The notes under the pieces were generated by a model. The model made no database searches. It was not told the origin of the DNA and saw only the letters and a list, made by a program, of their open reading frames with translations. The position numbers and the translations under genes are program-made. From NCBI RefSeq assembly GCF_003116095.1, contig NZ_LGRA01000018.1, forward strand, positions 830,749 through 894,748: a DNA stretch of 64,000 nucleotides, written 5' to 3'. Origin of the DNA: Azospirillum sp. TSO35-2. GTDB lineage: Bacteria; Pseudomonadota; Alphaproteobacteria; Azospirillales; Azospirillaceae. This document shows positions 8,205-18,205 of the stretch, in pieces (position 1 is the stretch's first letter; the number at the start of each line of letters is the position of its first letter).

Positions 8205-10034
8205 TCAGAAGCCGAGGCTGAGCCCGACGAAGCCGCCGTAGTCGCGCCGGTTCTCCTCGCCGACGCGGGCGTTGAGCCCCAGCGTGCCGGTCACCGCGTC
8301 GGCCAGCTTGAAGGACGCGCCCGCCGTCAGGTCGACGTAGCTGCGGTCGGGCTTCGCCACCGCCACGTTGTAGGCCAGTGTCGAGACGCTGCGGCTCTCC
8401 ACCCCGATGCTGCGCTGGTCGTCCTTGAACTCGCGGTTCAGCGTGACCTTGGCGTAGGGCAGGACGCTGCCGAAATCATAGGCCGCCTGATAGCCGACGC
8501 TGCCGACCAGCGAGTTGCGGGTCTGCGAATGGAAGGTGAAGCCGAACAGGCTGCTGTCCTCGCTGAAGCCCTCGACCTCGACATGCTGGTAGCGCAGGCC
8601 GAGCACCGGCCCGTGGGTCAGCCCGCCCATGGTGAAGTCATAGCCGCCCTCGACGCCGAGCGAGGCGTTGATGCCCTCGGTGCTGCCGCCGGTCGAATGG
8701 GCGGTGCCGTTGATGGTCACGCCGCGCCGCAGGTCGTAGTCGGCAAAGCCGAAGGAACCGACGCCGTTCAGGAAGGCGCCGCCCAGCCGGTAGACGCCGT
8801 AGCCGCTCAGCACATACTCGCGCTGCTTGTAGTCGCCGCCGGTGGAGAAGCTGCCGCGATAGTGCGACGCCGTGCCGGCGACGCCGAGCAGCAGGTTCTC
8901 GGTGAAGCGCTTGTCGATGCCGACGCTGACCGACAGCGGGGTGCCGCGCGCCCCCTCCTGCCCGCCGGCGCCGGGATCGCCGGTGCGCTCGCTGGTCAGC
9001 CGGCCGACGCCGCCGCTGACCCAGGCGCCGGACGTGCCGGGCTGGCGCGTCCACAGGCTGGTCGCCGCCTGGGCGAGGATCGTCGCGGTCAGTTGGTCGC
9101 GGGTGCGCAGCGGCGATTCGGCGAGCTGCGCCACGTTGCCCGGCGCGGTCAGCGCGTTCAGCACGAAGTCCGACACCGCGCGGTGGCCGGCCGTCGTCGG
9201 GTGGACGCCGTCGGCGAACAGATAGGTCTCCGCCGCGTTCGACGCCACCAGGGTGGAGGAGGTGCAGAGCAGCGAGCTGCTGGTGGTGCAGGCGGTGCCG
9301 GTCACGTTGGTGAAGCCGTAGGCCGCCGGGTTCGCCACCGCGGCGCGCAGCAGCGCATAGGTGTCGATCGGGATGACCGAGACGCCGGCGTTCGCCAGCC
9401 CCAGCGTGACCAGCTGGTTGTAGCCGCTGACCAGCTGGGTGATCTGCGCCGCGGCGGCCGTCCCCTGCGCCAGCCCGAACGGGGTCGAGCCGATGTCCGG
9501 CACCGTCGGCACCAGGATGGTCTTTGCGCCGGCCGCGCGCAGCCGCGCCACCTGCGTCACCAGATCGCTCGCCGCCTGGGTCACCGTCGCCTGGGCGGTG
9601 GCAGGGGTGTTGAGCGCGGCGAAGATGTCGTTGGCGCCGCCCCACACGGTGTAGAGCGCGTTCGGGTCGGCCCGCCCGCCGGTCGCGGCAAGGTAGCCGG
9701 AGATCTGCGTCGCCACGCTGGGCGCCAGCGCCGTCGGGCCGGTCGCCGGCACGCCGACCCCGGTGTTGACCCGCGCGCCGCCGACCGCGTAGTCGGTGCC
9801 GCCGCGCGCCGCCGTCGTCGCGGAGGTGCCGAGCGCCCCGGCGAGATTCTCCGCCCACACCGGGCCGGGGTTGGTGGTGAACTTGCCGCCGGCCGGCAGC
9901 AGCGACCGGAAGGCGCCGCTGTCGGTCAGGCTGTCGCCGAAGAAGATGGTGGAGGAATAGTCGGCGGCCCCGGCCGGGCTTGCGGCAAGGGCGGTCAGGC
10001 CGATGGCAAGGGCGGCAATCCTGGCTCGTCTCAT
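8205..10034 (-). CDS. SGNH/GDSL esterase autotransporter
   Basis: This is a 609-residue type V secreted esterase. It has a signal peptide (residues 1-23, ending AGA), then an SGNH hydrolase passenger: nucleophile Ser35 in FFGDSLTDSG, the Asn block GGAND at 132-136, and Asp275/His278 in DGVHPT. The last roughly 270 residues are a beta-barrel autotransporter domain with alternating aromatic residues, ending in phenylalanine as outer-membrane proteins do (GLSLGF). It would act on the cell surface as a lipase or esterase. It sits between pyrG and the dienelactone hydrolase and is cut off from pyrG by a terminator at 10142-10171. Confidence 0.93.
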   Translation of the reverse strand: MRRARIAALAIGLTALAASPAGAADYSSTIFFGDSLTDSGAFRSLLPAGGKFTTNPGPVWAENLAGALGTSATTAARGGTDYAVGGARVNTGVGVPATGPTALAPSVATQISGYLAATGGRADPNALYTVWGGANDIFAALNTPATAQATVTQAASDLVTQVARLRAAGAKTILVPTVPDIGSTPFGLAQGTAAAAQITQLVSGYNQLVTLGLANAGVSVIPIDTYALLRAAVANPAAYGFTNVTGTACTTSSSLLCTSSTLVASNAAETYLFADGVHPTTAGHRAVSDFVLNALTAPGNVAQLAESPLRTRDQLTATILAQAATSLWTRQPGTSGAWVSGGVGRLTSERTGDPGAGGQEGARGTPLSVSVGIDKRFTENLLLGVAGTASHYRGSFSTGGDYKQREYVLSGYGVYRLGGAFLNGVGSFGFADYDLRRGVTINGTAHSTGGSTEGINASLGVEGGYDFTMGGLTHGPVLGLRYQHVEVEGFSEDSSLFGFTFHSQTRNSLVGSVGYQAAYDFGSVLPYAKVTLNREFKDDQRSIGVESRSVSTLAYNVAVAKPDRSYVDLTAGASFKLADAVTGTLGLNARVGEENRRDYGGFVGLSLGF

Positions 10035-10141
10035 GGTGTTTCCCCGATCCGATTGTTTGTTGCGCAGACTTTTTGCGGATCGTTACACAGGGATGGCGGG
10101 CGCGCAAGGAAGGTGACGTATGGGGAAGGTGGCGGGCATGA

Positions 10142-10171
10142 AAACGCCCCGCCTTTTGGGGCGGGGCGTTT
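10142..10171. terminator. Bidirectional intrinsic terminator downstream of pyrG
   Basis: A perfect 12-bp inverted repeat (AAACGCCCCGCC and its complement) surrounds a 6-nt loop, with A/T runs on both outer sides. It is positioned to stop pyrG transcription before the autotransporter gene. Confidence 0.85.
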
Positions 10172-10200
10172 GGAGGACGGTACAAGGGGCGGGACAGTTT

Positions 10201-10304
10201 TGCCCCCACCCTAACCCTCCCCCGCTCACGCGGGAGAGGGTGCCTTATGCGAAGCGGCGGCAGTTCCCTCTCCCTCGAAGAGGGGGAGGGTTAGGGAGGG
10301 GGCA
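10201..10304. repeat. Inverted-repeat intergenic element (copy 1 of 3)
   Basis: About 104 bp bounded by TGCCCCCACCCTAACCCTCC at one end and the inverted GGAGGGTTAGGGAGGGGGCA at the other. Two longer copies lie at 38012-38143 and 42501-42636. No open frame of interest; it looks like a small non-autonomous repeat. Confidence 0.75.
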
Positions 10305-10321
10305 AGTGCAGTACGCGCCCC

Positions 10322-12085
<1,764 letters not shown>

Positions 12086-12087
12086 TC

Positions 12088-12121
12088 AAAAGAAAGAGGC
12101 GGCTTCGGGGAGGCCGCCTCT
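12088..12121 (-). terminator. Intrinsic terminator downstream of secG
   Basis: On the minus strand AGAGGCGGC and GCCGCCTCT form a 9-bp stem, followed by a T-rich run (TTCTTTT). It lies 33 bp past the secG stop codon and before pyrG. Confidence 0.75.
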
Positions 12122-12153
12122 GCTGTATGCACCCGTGCGTGACGACGTCCCGT

Positions 12154-12495
12154 TTACTGGGAAACCGGTGGCGCGGGTTGGGCCGGAGCCGCCGGGGCGG
12201 TCGGCGCCGCCGGAGCGGCCGATCCGGCCGGAGCCGCCGGCAGGGTGTCGATGATCGACGCCGGACGGGAATGCCCGCCGGCCAGGATCGCCAGCACGAT
12301 GCTGGTGGCGAAGAAGCAGCCGGCCAGGATGCCGGTGGTCCGGGTCAGCAGGTTGGCCGTGCCGCGGGTGCTCATCATGCCGCCCATCGTGCCGCCGCCG
12401 ATGCCGAGCCCGCCGCCTTCCGACCGCTGGATCAGGATCACACCGACCAGCCCGACGGCGATCAGCAGGTGAATGACCAGAATCACCGATTCCAT
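12154..12495 (-). CDS. secG: Preprotein translocase subunit SecG
   Basis: SecG is the small membrane subunit of the SecYEG channel. The 113-residue protein has two membrane helices (about residues 4-22 and 50-72), with the conserved QRSEGGGLGIGGG loop after the first. The C-terminal 35 residues are Ala/Pro-rich and likely disordered, common in alphaproteobacteria. I chose ATG 12495, which has GGGGTGAG in front; an in-frame TTG 18 bp upstream is less likely. It lies between tpiA and pyrG in the conserved order. Confidence 0.95.
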   Translation of the reverse strand: MESVILVIHLLIAVGLVGVILIQRSEGGGLGIGGGTMGGMMSTRGTANLLTRTTGILAGCFFATSIVLAILAGGHSRPASIIDTLPAAPAGSAAPAAPTAPAAPAQPAPPVSQ

Positions 12496-12533
12496 GCGAT
12501 GCTCACCCCACAACCCATCCCAAAAATCGAATA

Positions 12534-12569
12534 GCGCGCCACAGGCCGTCTTAAGGGCCCGTGGCGCGC
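12534..12569 (-). terminator. Probable terminator between tpiA and secG
   Basis: GCGCGCCAC and GTGGCGCGC form a 9-bp stem around an 18-nt loop. On the minus strand a T-rich run (GATTTTT) follows after a few bases. It lies 35 bp past the tpiA stop. Confidence 0.55.
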
Positions 12570-12603
12570 GCCCACTGTTTGTACCGCGGCACCGCGCGAT
12601 ATG

Positions 12604-13359
12604 CTAGCGGCAACTGGTGCCGATCGCCCAGAAATCGTCGGCCTTCAGCGCCGCGCCGCCGACCAGCGCGCCGTCGACGTTGTCGACCGCCATCAGCTCC
12701 GCCGCGTTCGACGGCTTGACCGAACCGCCATAGAGGATGCGCACCTTGTTCGCGTCGGCGATCCTGCCCTCAAGCTGGGCGCGGATGTGGGCGTGCATCG
12801 CCTTGACGTCGTCCGGCGTCGCGGTCTTGCCGGTGCCGATGGCCCAGACCGGTTCGTAGGCGATCACCGTGTTGGCGGCGCTGGCCCCGGCGGGAATCGA
12901 ACCGGCGAGCTGGCCGGCCACCACCGCGTCGGCTTGGCCGGCGTCGCGTTGCGCCTCGGTCTCGCCGACGCAGATGATGGCGATCAGGCCGGCCCGGTGG
13001 GCGGCGACCGCCTTGGCGTTGACCACCGAGTCGCTCTCGCCGTGGTCGGCGCGGCGTTCCGAATGGCCGAGGATGACATAGCGGCAGCCGGCGTCGGTCA
13101 GCATCGTCGGCGCCACGTCGCCGGTGTGGGCGCCCGAGGTCTTCGGCGCGCAATCCTGGGCGCCCAGCGCCAGCGGGCTGTCGGCGATCGCCTCGCCCAC
13201 CGGGAACAGCAGCGGGAACGGCGGGCAGACCAGCATGTCGAACACCACCGGCCCGGCGCCCTTCAGCCGCCCGGCGAGGTCGGAGGCGAGATCCAGCCCG
13301 TCGGCCTTCAGCCCGTTCATCTTCCAGTTTCCAGCGATCAGTTTCCGGCGTTCGGTCAT
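12604..13359 (-). CDS. tpiA: Triosephosphate isomerase
   Basis: TpiA interconverts dihydroxyacetone phosphate and glyceraldehyde 3-phosphate. The 251-residue protein has the N-terminal GNWKMNG (Asn/Lys active site), catalytic His in LGHSERR and catalytic Glu in [12 protein letters not shown], with the phosphate loop [12 protein letters not shown] chose ATG 13359, which is preceded by GAAGGAAACGACC; the frame stays open for 42 codons upstream, but with no sign of conservation. Confidence 0.97.
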   Translation of the reverse strand: MTERRKLIAGNWKMNGLKADGLDLASDLAGRLKGAGPVVFDMLVCPPFPLLFPVGEAIADSPLALGAQDCAPKTSGAHTGDVAPTMLTDAGCRYVILGHSERRADHGESDSVVNAKAVAAHRAGLIAIICVGETEAQRDAGQADAVVAGQLAGSIPAGASAANTVIAYEPVWAIGTGKTATPDDVKAMHAHIRAQLEGRIADANKVRILYGGSVKPSNAAELMAVDNVDGALVGGAALKADDFWAIGTSCR

Positions 13360-13543
13360 GGTCGTTTCCTTCTTTGTCTTGTCCGGCTTTGCCTTGGCCG
13401 GGCTTGGCGGGACGTTCTTTGCGGCCTCTCGTGCCCTAGCCCATAGCAAGCCCGCCGCGGAATATCCACCCACCCGACCGGACAAGAGCCGGACGGGACA
13501 TCATGCAGCACCCCCTGGGGGGGCGGGATGATGGGGCCTCGTT

Positions 13544-13566
13544 CCCTCTCCCGCCCCGGGAGAGGG
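13544..13566. repeat. Palindromic repeat, map type
   Basis: CCCTCTCCCG-CCC-CGGGAGAGGG hairpin, the same unit as at 4315-4340 and 6260-6282. Confidence 0.7.
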
Positions 13567-13612
13567 CGACCGTTGCCGGAGGCGATTGGACCGGTTCAGC
13601 CGAAGCGCCGAT

Positions 13613-13640
13613 TTGACGATGTCCCCGGCCGGGATAGGAT
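13613..13640 (+). promoter_or_regulatory. Sigma-70-type promoter of mbfA
   Basis: TTGACG (13613-13618), a 16-bp spacer and TAGGAT (13635-13640). Transcription would start near 13647, leaving a leader of about 57 nt before the ATG at 13704. Confidence 0.55.
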
Positions 13641-13703
13641 TATGGACGGCGGTTCCGCCGCCATCCCCGCGACCTCGTCCCCGATCCCCGCAAGGCTGCC
13701 CTC

Positions 13704-14660
13704 ATGAAGAACTTCTCGGACCTGTCGGAAAAGGAGCTGCTGGCGCTCGCCATCGCGCTGGAGGAGGAGGACAGCCGGATCTATGACGAGTTCGCCCACG
13801 GCCTGTCCGACAACTACCCCGACACCGCCCAGCTGTTCCGCGCCATGTCGTCGGAGGAGAACGGTCACCGCCACCGGCTGCTCGACCTGTTCCGCGCCAA
13901 GTTCGGCGACCACATCCCGCTGATCCGCCGCCAGGACGTGAAGGGCTTCGTGGAGCGCAAACCGGTCTGGCTGACCCGCCCGCTGGGACTCGACACCGTG
14001 CGCCGGCAGGCCGAGCTGATGGAGGCGGAGACCAAGCGCTTCTACGCCCGCGCCGCCCAGCGCTCGCAGGACGCCTCGATCCGCCAACTGCTGGGTGACC
14101 TCGCCGAGGAGGAGCGGCGGCACGAGGCCAAGGCCGAGCGGCTGGAGGCGACCCTGGTCTCCCCCACCGTGCGCGAGCAGGAGCATGAGGCCGAACGGCG
14201 CCTGTTCGTGCTGCAGATCATCCAGCCCGGGCTGGCCGGGCTGATGGACGGCTCGGTGTCGACCCTGGCGCCGCTGTTCGCCGCCGCCTTCGCCACCCAG
14301 ACCAGCCACGAGACCTTCCTGGTCGGGCTGGCCGCCTCGATCGGCGCCGGCATCTCGATGGGCTTCGCCGAGGCGCTGTCCGACAACGGCTCGCTGACCG
14401 GGCGCGGCAGCCCGTGGCTGCGCGGGGCGGTCTGCGGCGCCATGACGACGCTGGGCGGGCTGGGCCACGCCCTGCCCTACCTGATCCCGCATTTCTGGAC
14501 GGCGACCGCCATCGCCATCGCCGTGGTCATGGTGGAACTCGCCGTCATCGCCTGGATCCGCAACCGCTACATGGACACGCCGCTGCTGTCCGCCGCCTTC
14601 CAGATCGTCGTCGGCGGGCTGCTGGTGTTCGCCACCGGCATCCTGATCGGCAGCGCCTGA
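13704..14660 (+). CDS. mbfA: Membrane-bound ferritin MbfA, iron exporter
   Basis: MbfA proteins join a cytoplasmic ferritin-like di-iron domain to a VIT1/CCC1-type membrane domain and export iron from the cell, protecting against iron and peroxide stress in rhizobia and Agrobacterium. In this 318-residue protein the ferritin-like part (1-160) shows paired E...ExxH motifs (EEEDSRIYDE with EENGH; EAETKRFY with EEERRHE). From residue 170 onwards lies the VIT1 domain with about five membrane spans, opening with LMDGSVSTLAPL and GISMGFAEALSD. In relatives the gene is controlled by Irr; a promoter is visible but no clear Irr box. It stands alone, divergent from tpiA. Confidence 0.9.
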   Translation: MKNFSDLSEKELLALAIALEEEDSRIYDEFAHGLSDNYPDTAQLFRAMSSEENGHRHRLLDLFRAKFGDHIPLIRRQDVKGFVERKPVWLTRPLGLDTVRRQAELMEAETKRFYARAAQRSQDASIRQLLGDLAEEERRHEAKAERLEATLVSPTVREQEHEAERRLFVLQIIQPGLAGLMDGSVSTLAPLFAAAFATQTSHETFLVGLAASIGAGISMGFAEALSDNGSLTGRGSPWLRGAVCGAMTTLGGLGHALPYLIPHFWTATAIAIAVVMVELAVIAWIRNRYMDTPLLSAAFQIVVGGLLVFATGILIGSA

Positions 14661-14722
14661 CGGTGGTGGTCCGAGACCAAGGGCAATCGCTTACGGACGC
14701 CAAATTCTCATACATGGATTCG

Positions 14723-14806
14723 GTCATCCCCGCGGAGGCGGGGAACCAGGAAGCTTTTGTGGAGCGTTGCTGAAATGGCTGGATTCCCGCCTTCGCGGGA
14801 ACGACG
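14723..14806. repeat. GTCATCCCCGCGGAGGCGGGG repeat element (copy 1 of 2)
   Basis: About 84 bp. The left end GTCATCCCCGCGGAGGCGGG is the near-perfect inverse of the right end CCCGCCTTCGCGGGAACGAC, and both ends carry internal hairpins. A second copy is at 54864-54947. REP/MITE-like, with no coding capacity. Confidence 0.75.
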
Positions 14807-14926
14807 GGGGTTTCCTTGCATAGGATCAAATCTGCCATATGCGATAGCCCTGGTCCGCCTCCCTCACCGGATCATCGGCGAAAGCGACGATCCGGTACGA
14901 GCTTGTTCTTGTAACGCGGCGCACGA

Positions 14927-14956
14927 TTGTTTATGTCTGAGTTCCTGACCTAATTA
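14927..14956 (+). promoter_or_regulatory. Possible promoter of the MarR gene
   Basis: TTGTTT, an 18-bp spacer and TAATTA in an A/T-rich stretch, 27 bp before the ATG. The -35 match is weak. Confidence 0.4.
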
Positions 14957-14982
14957 GAACAAATCGAACCAACCGCGTCATC

Positions 14983-15495
14983 ATGGCTGACCTTAAAGCG
15001 GGCGTGAACCAGCTCTTCCTCCGCGAGGAGGAACTCCGCACCGGCATGGAACTGCTGTTCTACGCCTACCGCGAATTCACGGCCGAACCGGATGAAATCC
15101 TGGGAGAGATCGGCTTCGGCCGGGCGCACCACCGCGTCATCTACTTCGTCGGCCGCTACCCGAAGATCACCGTGTCGGAACTGCTGGCGATCCTGAAGAT
15201 CACCAAGCAGAGCCTGTCGCGCGTGCTGGGCGAGCTGGTGCGCCAGGGCTTCATCGACCAGCAGACCGGCGCCCGCGACCGGCGCCAGCGCCTGCTGGAG
15301 TTGACGGAAAAGGGTGTGGAGCTGGAACGCCAGCTGTCGGAAACCCAGCGCCAGCGCATCGCCCGCGCCTACCGCATGGCCGGGGCGGAGGCGGTGGAGG
15401 GTTTCCGCAAGGTGATGATGGGAATGCTGGACGAGGAGGACCGGACGAAGTTCGCGCCGCCGGTCCCCCCCGCCCGTCTCGCCGTCAAACGCTGA
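14983..15495 (+). CDS. MarR family regulator, PetP-like
   Basis: This 170-residue winged-helix regulator has an N-terminal dimerisation helix (1-45), the helix-turn-helix around residues 64-90 (ITVSELLAILKITKQSLSRVL), and the wing with the conserved DRRQRLLELTEKG (about 99-111). It precedes an OmpR-type response regulator in the same direction, which recalls the petP-petR pair of Rhodobacter, but here a small opposing gene lies between the two. The ligand is unknown. No strong Shine-Dalgarno is visible; the start is the ATG at 14983. Confidence 0.85.
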   Translation: MADLKAGVNQLFLREEELRTGMELLFYAYREFTAEPDEILGEIGFGRAHHRVIYFVGRYPKITVSELLAILKITKQSLSRVLGELVRQGFIDQQTGARDRRQRLLELTEKGVELERQLSETQRQRIARAYRMAGAEAVEGFRKVMMGMLDEEDRTKFAPPVPPARLAVKR

Positions 15496-15499
15496 CCGC

Positions 15500-15826
15500 T
15501 CAGCCGGTGGTCGATTCGGACCCTGTGGATTCCGCCGCTTCGTCGGTGGCGGTGTCGGTGTTGGCCGGAACGGCGGCGGTGTCCGCCGTGTTGGTGTCGC
15601 CGTCGGTGGCGCTTGCCTGGAGGGTTTCGGCGGTGGGCTCGGTTCCGTTCGTCGGAGCGGCAGCCTTGCCGTCCGCGGGAGCACGGCGACGGAAGCTGCC
15701 TTTGCGGTACACCACGTTTTCCGAGGCGCCCGGCGGGCAATGAACAATCGCTCCGCCCTTCGCCAGAAACGCGCGGGTCATCGCGTCCAGGTCCTGGCGG
15801 TCGTGGGACCTGTTGTCATCGGCCAT
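15500..15826 (-). CDS. Small conserved-looking protein of unknown function
   Basis: I do not recognise a family with a known role. The 108-residue protein has a compact N-terminal 50 residues (AFLAKGGAIVHCPPGASENVVYRKGSFRRR) with a single Cys and a basic end, followed by a low-complexity Ala/Thr/Glu tail that is probably disordered. AGGAG stands 10 nt before the ATG, which supports translation. The gene converges on the MarR gene with only 4 bp between the stops and is divergent from the OmpR-type regulator. Confidence 0.7.
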   Translation of the reverse strand: MADDNRSHDRQDLDAMTRAFLAKGGAIVHCPPGASENVVYRKGSFRRRAPADGKAAAPTNGTEPTAETLQASATDGDTNTADTAAVPANTDTATDEAAESTGSESTTG

Positions 15827-16005
15827 AGTGATCGCTCCTGTTTCGCTCGGCCCTCAGTGAGGACGTCTGGAAGCTTAACACGGAAAACGGCCGAAACGGC
15901 CAAGCCCTTACACGCCTGCCCGCCATGCACCCCCCATGCTCCACACCTGTGGAGACCTTGGTGCCCCCCGCACAGGACGGCTATGTCGATTGCGGGGAGC
16001 CGCGT

Positions 16006-16011
16006 TATAGT
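16006..16011 (+). promoter_or_regulatory. -10 element placing transcription start at the ATG
   Basis: TATAGT ends 6 bp before the ATG at 16018. With usual spacing, transcription would begin at or next to the start codon, and no Shine-Dalgarno exists in between. The mRNA may be leaderless. No good -35 is seen. Confidence 0.35.
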
Positions 16012-16017
16012 CGAACC

Positions 16018-16719
16018 ATGACCGAAGATCAGCCCCACATCCTGGTCGTCGACGACGACACCCGCCTGCGCGAACTGCTCCGCAAATACCTCGCCAGCAA
16101 TGGTTTCCTGGTCAGCACGGCGCGCGACGCCGCCGACGCGCGGGCGCAGCTCGGCGGGCTGGCCTTCGACCTGCTGGTGCTCGACATCATGATGCCGGGC
16201 GAGTCGGGGCTGGAGCTGACCGAATCGCTGCGGCGCGAGCGCGACCTGCCGATCCTGCTGCTGACCGCCCGCGACGAGCCGGACGACCGCATCGCCGGGC
16301 TGGAGGCCGGGGCCGACGATTACCTGGCCAAGCCGTTCCAGCCGCGCGAGCTGCTGCTGCGAATCAACTCCATCCTGCGCCGGCAGGCCGCCCGCCCGCC
16401 GGAACCGGCCGCCCCGCCCGCCGCGCCGGTGCGGCTCGGCCCGCTGACCTACCTGCCCGACCGCGACGAGCTGCGCGCCGGCGACGAGGTGATCCGCCTG
16501 ACCACGGCGGAAGCGAGCCTGCTGCGCATCCTCGCCGCCTCCCCCGGCATGACCTTCACCCGCGAGGAGCTGACGGAGCGCAGCAAGGTCGCCGGCAACG
16601 CCCGCACCATCGACGTCCAGGTGACCCGGCTGCGCCGCAAGATCGAGAGCGACCCGCGCGAACCGCGCTACCTCCACACCGTGCGCGGCGAGGGCTATGT
16701 GCTGAGGCCCGATCCGTGA
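16018..16719 (+). CDS. OmpR/PetR-type response regulator
   Basis: This 233-residue DNA-binding response regulator has a receiver domain (residues 8-122) with the acidic pocket VVDDD, phospho-acceptor Asp in LLVLDIMMPGESG, Thr in LLTARDE and Lys in LAKPF. The C-terminal winged helix ends in TRLRRKIE and VRGEGY, as in the OmpR/PhoB family. I took ATG 16018; an upstream extension reads through non-coding sequence. Its stop overlaps the GTG of the kinase gene, so the two form a coupled pair. Confidence 0.92.
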   Translation: MTEDQPHILVVDDDTRLRELLRKYLASNGFLVSTARDAADARAQLGGLAFDLLVLDIMMPGESGLELTESLRRERDLPILLLTARDEPDDRIAGLEAGADDYLAKPFQPRELLLRINSILRRQAARPPEPAAPPAAPVRLGPLTYLPDRDELRAGDEVIRLTTAEASLLRILAASPGMTFTREELTERSKVAGNARTIDVQVTRLRRKIESDPREPRYLHTVRGEGYVLRPDP

Positions 16720-18095
16720 CCGCCGCCACCGGCCCCGACGCGGTGACCACCCGCCGCGGCGACCGGCGCCGCCGCACGCCGTGGCTGAAGCGGTTCCTGC
16801 CGCGCACGCTGTTCGGCCGGTCGCTGCTGATCATCGTCACGCCGGTGATCCTGGCCCAGGCGGTGGCGACCTGGATCTTCTACGACCGCCACTGGGACAC
16901 GGTGACCAACCGGCTGGCCTTCGCGGTGGCCGGCGACATCGCCACCTCGATCGCCATGCTGGAGCGCGACCCGTCGCCCGACGGCCGCGACTGGGCGCTG
17001 GCCACCACCGCCCGCACCACCGACCTGATCGTCACGCTGGAACCGGACCAGGTCCTGCCCGACAAGAAGCGGGCGCCGAGCGGCCTGCTGGAACGCACGC
17101 TGGCCAAGGCGCTGGAGGAACGGGTGGCCCGCCCCTTCGCCATCAACACCCGCGTCGCCCATGAATGGTACGAGATCCGGGTGCAGATGCCGAACGGCGT
17201 GCTGTCGGTGATGTCGCCGGAACGCCGGCTGTTCTCGCCGACCAGCTACATCTTCATCCTGTGGATGGTGGGATCGGCGATCGTGCTGTTCGCGGTGGCG
17301 ATCCTGTTCATGCGCAACCAGATCCGGCCGATCAAGCGGCTGGCCATCGCCGCCGACGCGCTGGGCAAGGGCCGCGACGTCTCCAACTTCAAGATGGAGG
17401 GGGCGACGGAGGTGCGGCAGGCCGCCTCCGCCTTCCTGCTGATGCGCGAGCGCATCCAGCGCCAGATCACCCAGCGGACCGAGATGCTGGCCGGCGTCAG
17501 CCACGATTTGCGGACGCCGCTGACCCGGATGAAGCTGGCGCTCGACATGATCGACGCCCCCGACCTCGACCCCGAGGTGGAGGAGCTGAAGGCCGACGTC
17601 GCCGAGATGGAGATGATGATCGAGGGCTATCTCGCCTTCGCCCGCGGCGAGGGGACGGAGGCGGTGCAGCCGACCGACCTGACCCGCCTGCTGAACGAGG
17701 TCGCGGCCGGCGCCCGCCGCGACGGCACCGAGGTGACGCTGACCGCGCCGGCCGGCCTGACCATGTTGGCCCGCCCCAACGCGATGCGGCGCTGCATCGC
17801 CAACCTGCTGGTCAACGCCGGCCGTCACGCCGGCACCGCCTGGGTCCAGGCCGAGCGGCGGAACGGCGTGATCGAGATCGTCATCGACGACGACGGCCCC
17901 GGCATCCCCGCCAAGCTGCGCGAGGACGTCTTCAAGCCCTTCTTCCGGGTCGACAGCTCGCGCAACCTCGACACCGGCGGCTCCGGCCTCGGCCTGACCA
18001 TCGCCCGCGACGTTGCGCGCGGCCACGGCGGCGACATCACGCTGGACGACAGCCCCTATGGCGGCCTGCGGGTGGTGATCCGCCTGCCGGAGTGA
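16716..18095 (+). CDS. EnvZ-type sensor histidine kinase
   Basis: This 459-residue inner-membrane kinase is the partner of the preceding regulator. It has a first membrane helix near residues 32-55, a periplasmic domain of about 120 residues, a second helix near 177-198, HAMP, HisKA with the H-box GVSHDLRTPLTR, and HATPase_c with the N-box IANLLVNAGRHA and G-boxes DDDGPGIP and GGSGLGLTIA. The start is GTG at 16716, overlapping the regulator's TGA. A strong terminator follows at 18111-18149. The signal it reads is unknown; the domain pattern is that of EnvZ/RegB-like osmolarity sensors. Confidence 0.92.
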   Translation: MTAATGPDAVTTRRGDRRRRTPWLKRFLPRTLFGRSLLIIVTPVILAQAVATWIFYDRHWDTVTNRLAFAVAGDIATSIAMLERDPSPDGRDWALATTARTTDLIVTLEPDQVLPDKKRAPSGLLERTLAKALEERVARPFAINTRVAHEWYEIRVQMPNGVLSVMSPERRLFSPTSYIFILWMVGSAIVLFAVAILFMRNQIRPIKRLAIAADALGKGRDVSNFKMEGATEVRQAASAFLLMRERIQRQITQRTEMLAGVSHDLRTPLTRMKLALDMIDAPDLDPEVEELKADVAEMEMMIEGYLAFARGEGTEAVQPTDLTRLLNEVAAGARRDGTEVTLTAPAGLTMLARPNAMRRCIANLLVNAGRHAGTAWVQAERRNGVIEIVIDDDGPGIPAKLREDVFKPFFRVDSSRNLDTGGSGLGLTIARDVARGHGGDITLDDSPYGGLRVVIRLPE

Positions 18096-18110
18096 GGGTC
18101 GGTCCGACGG

Positions 18111-18149
18111 CATGAAAAAGCCCGCCATCGTCGGGCGGGCTTTTTCATG
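18111..18149. terminator. Bidirectional terminator between kinase and NarL-type regulator
   Basis: CATGAAAAAGCCCGC and its inverse GCGGGCTTTTTCATG surround a short loop. It serves both converging genes. Confidence 0.9.
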
Positions 18150-18205
18150 TCATGCGACGGTTGCCCCTCCCCCACATCGTGGGAGAGGACGGGCGCGCGG
18201 CCCCC

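Larger units (their letters stand above)
13360..13703. other. Intergenic region between divergent tpiA and mbfA
   Basis: This 344-bp gap has no credible gene. It holds the tpiA leader, an imperfect hairpin around 13499-13535 (CATCATG...CCCCCTGGGGGG...ATGATG), one copy of the map-type palindrome (13544-13566) and the mbfA promoter (13613-13640). I found no clear Irr or iron-control box. Confidence 0.6.
14661..14982. other. Intergenic region between mbfA and the MarR gene
   Basis: This 322-bp gap has no credible gene. It holds an 84-bp inverted-repeat element (14723-14806) and the promoter of the following MarR gene. G+C content falls towards the 3' end. Confidence 0.6.

Noticed and set aside
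14661..14982. A small gene covering the 14723 repeat (minus-strand frame 14545-14838)
   Set aside because: The frame is created by the repeat and overlaps mbfA in antisense.
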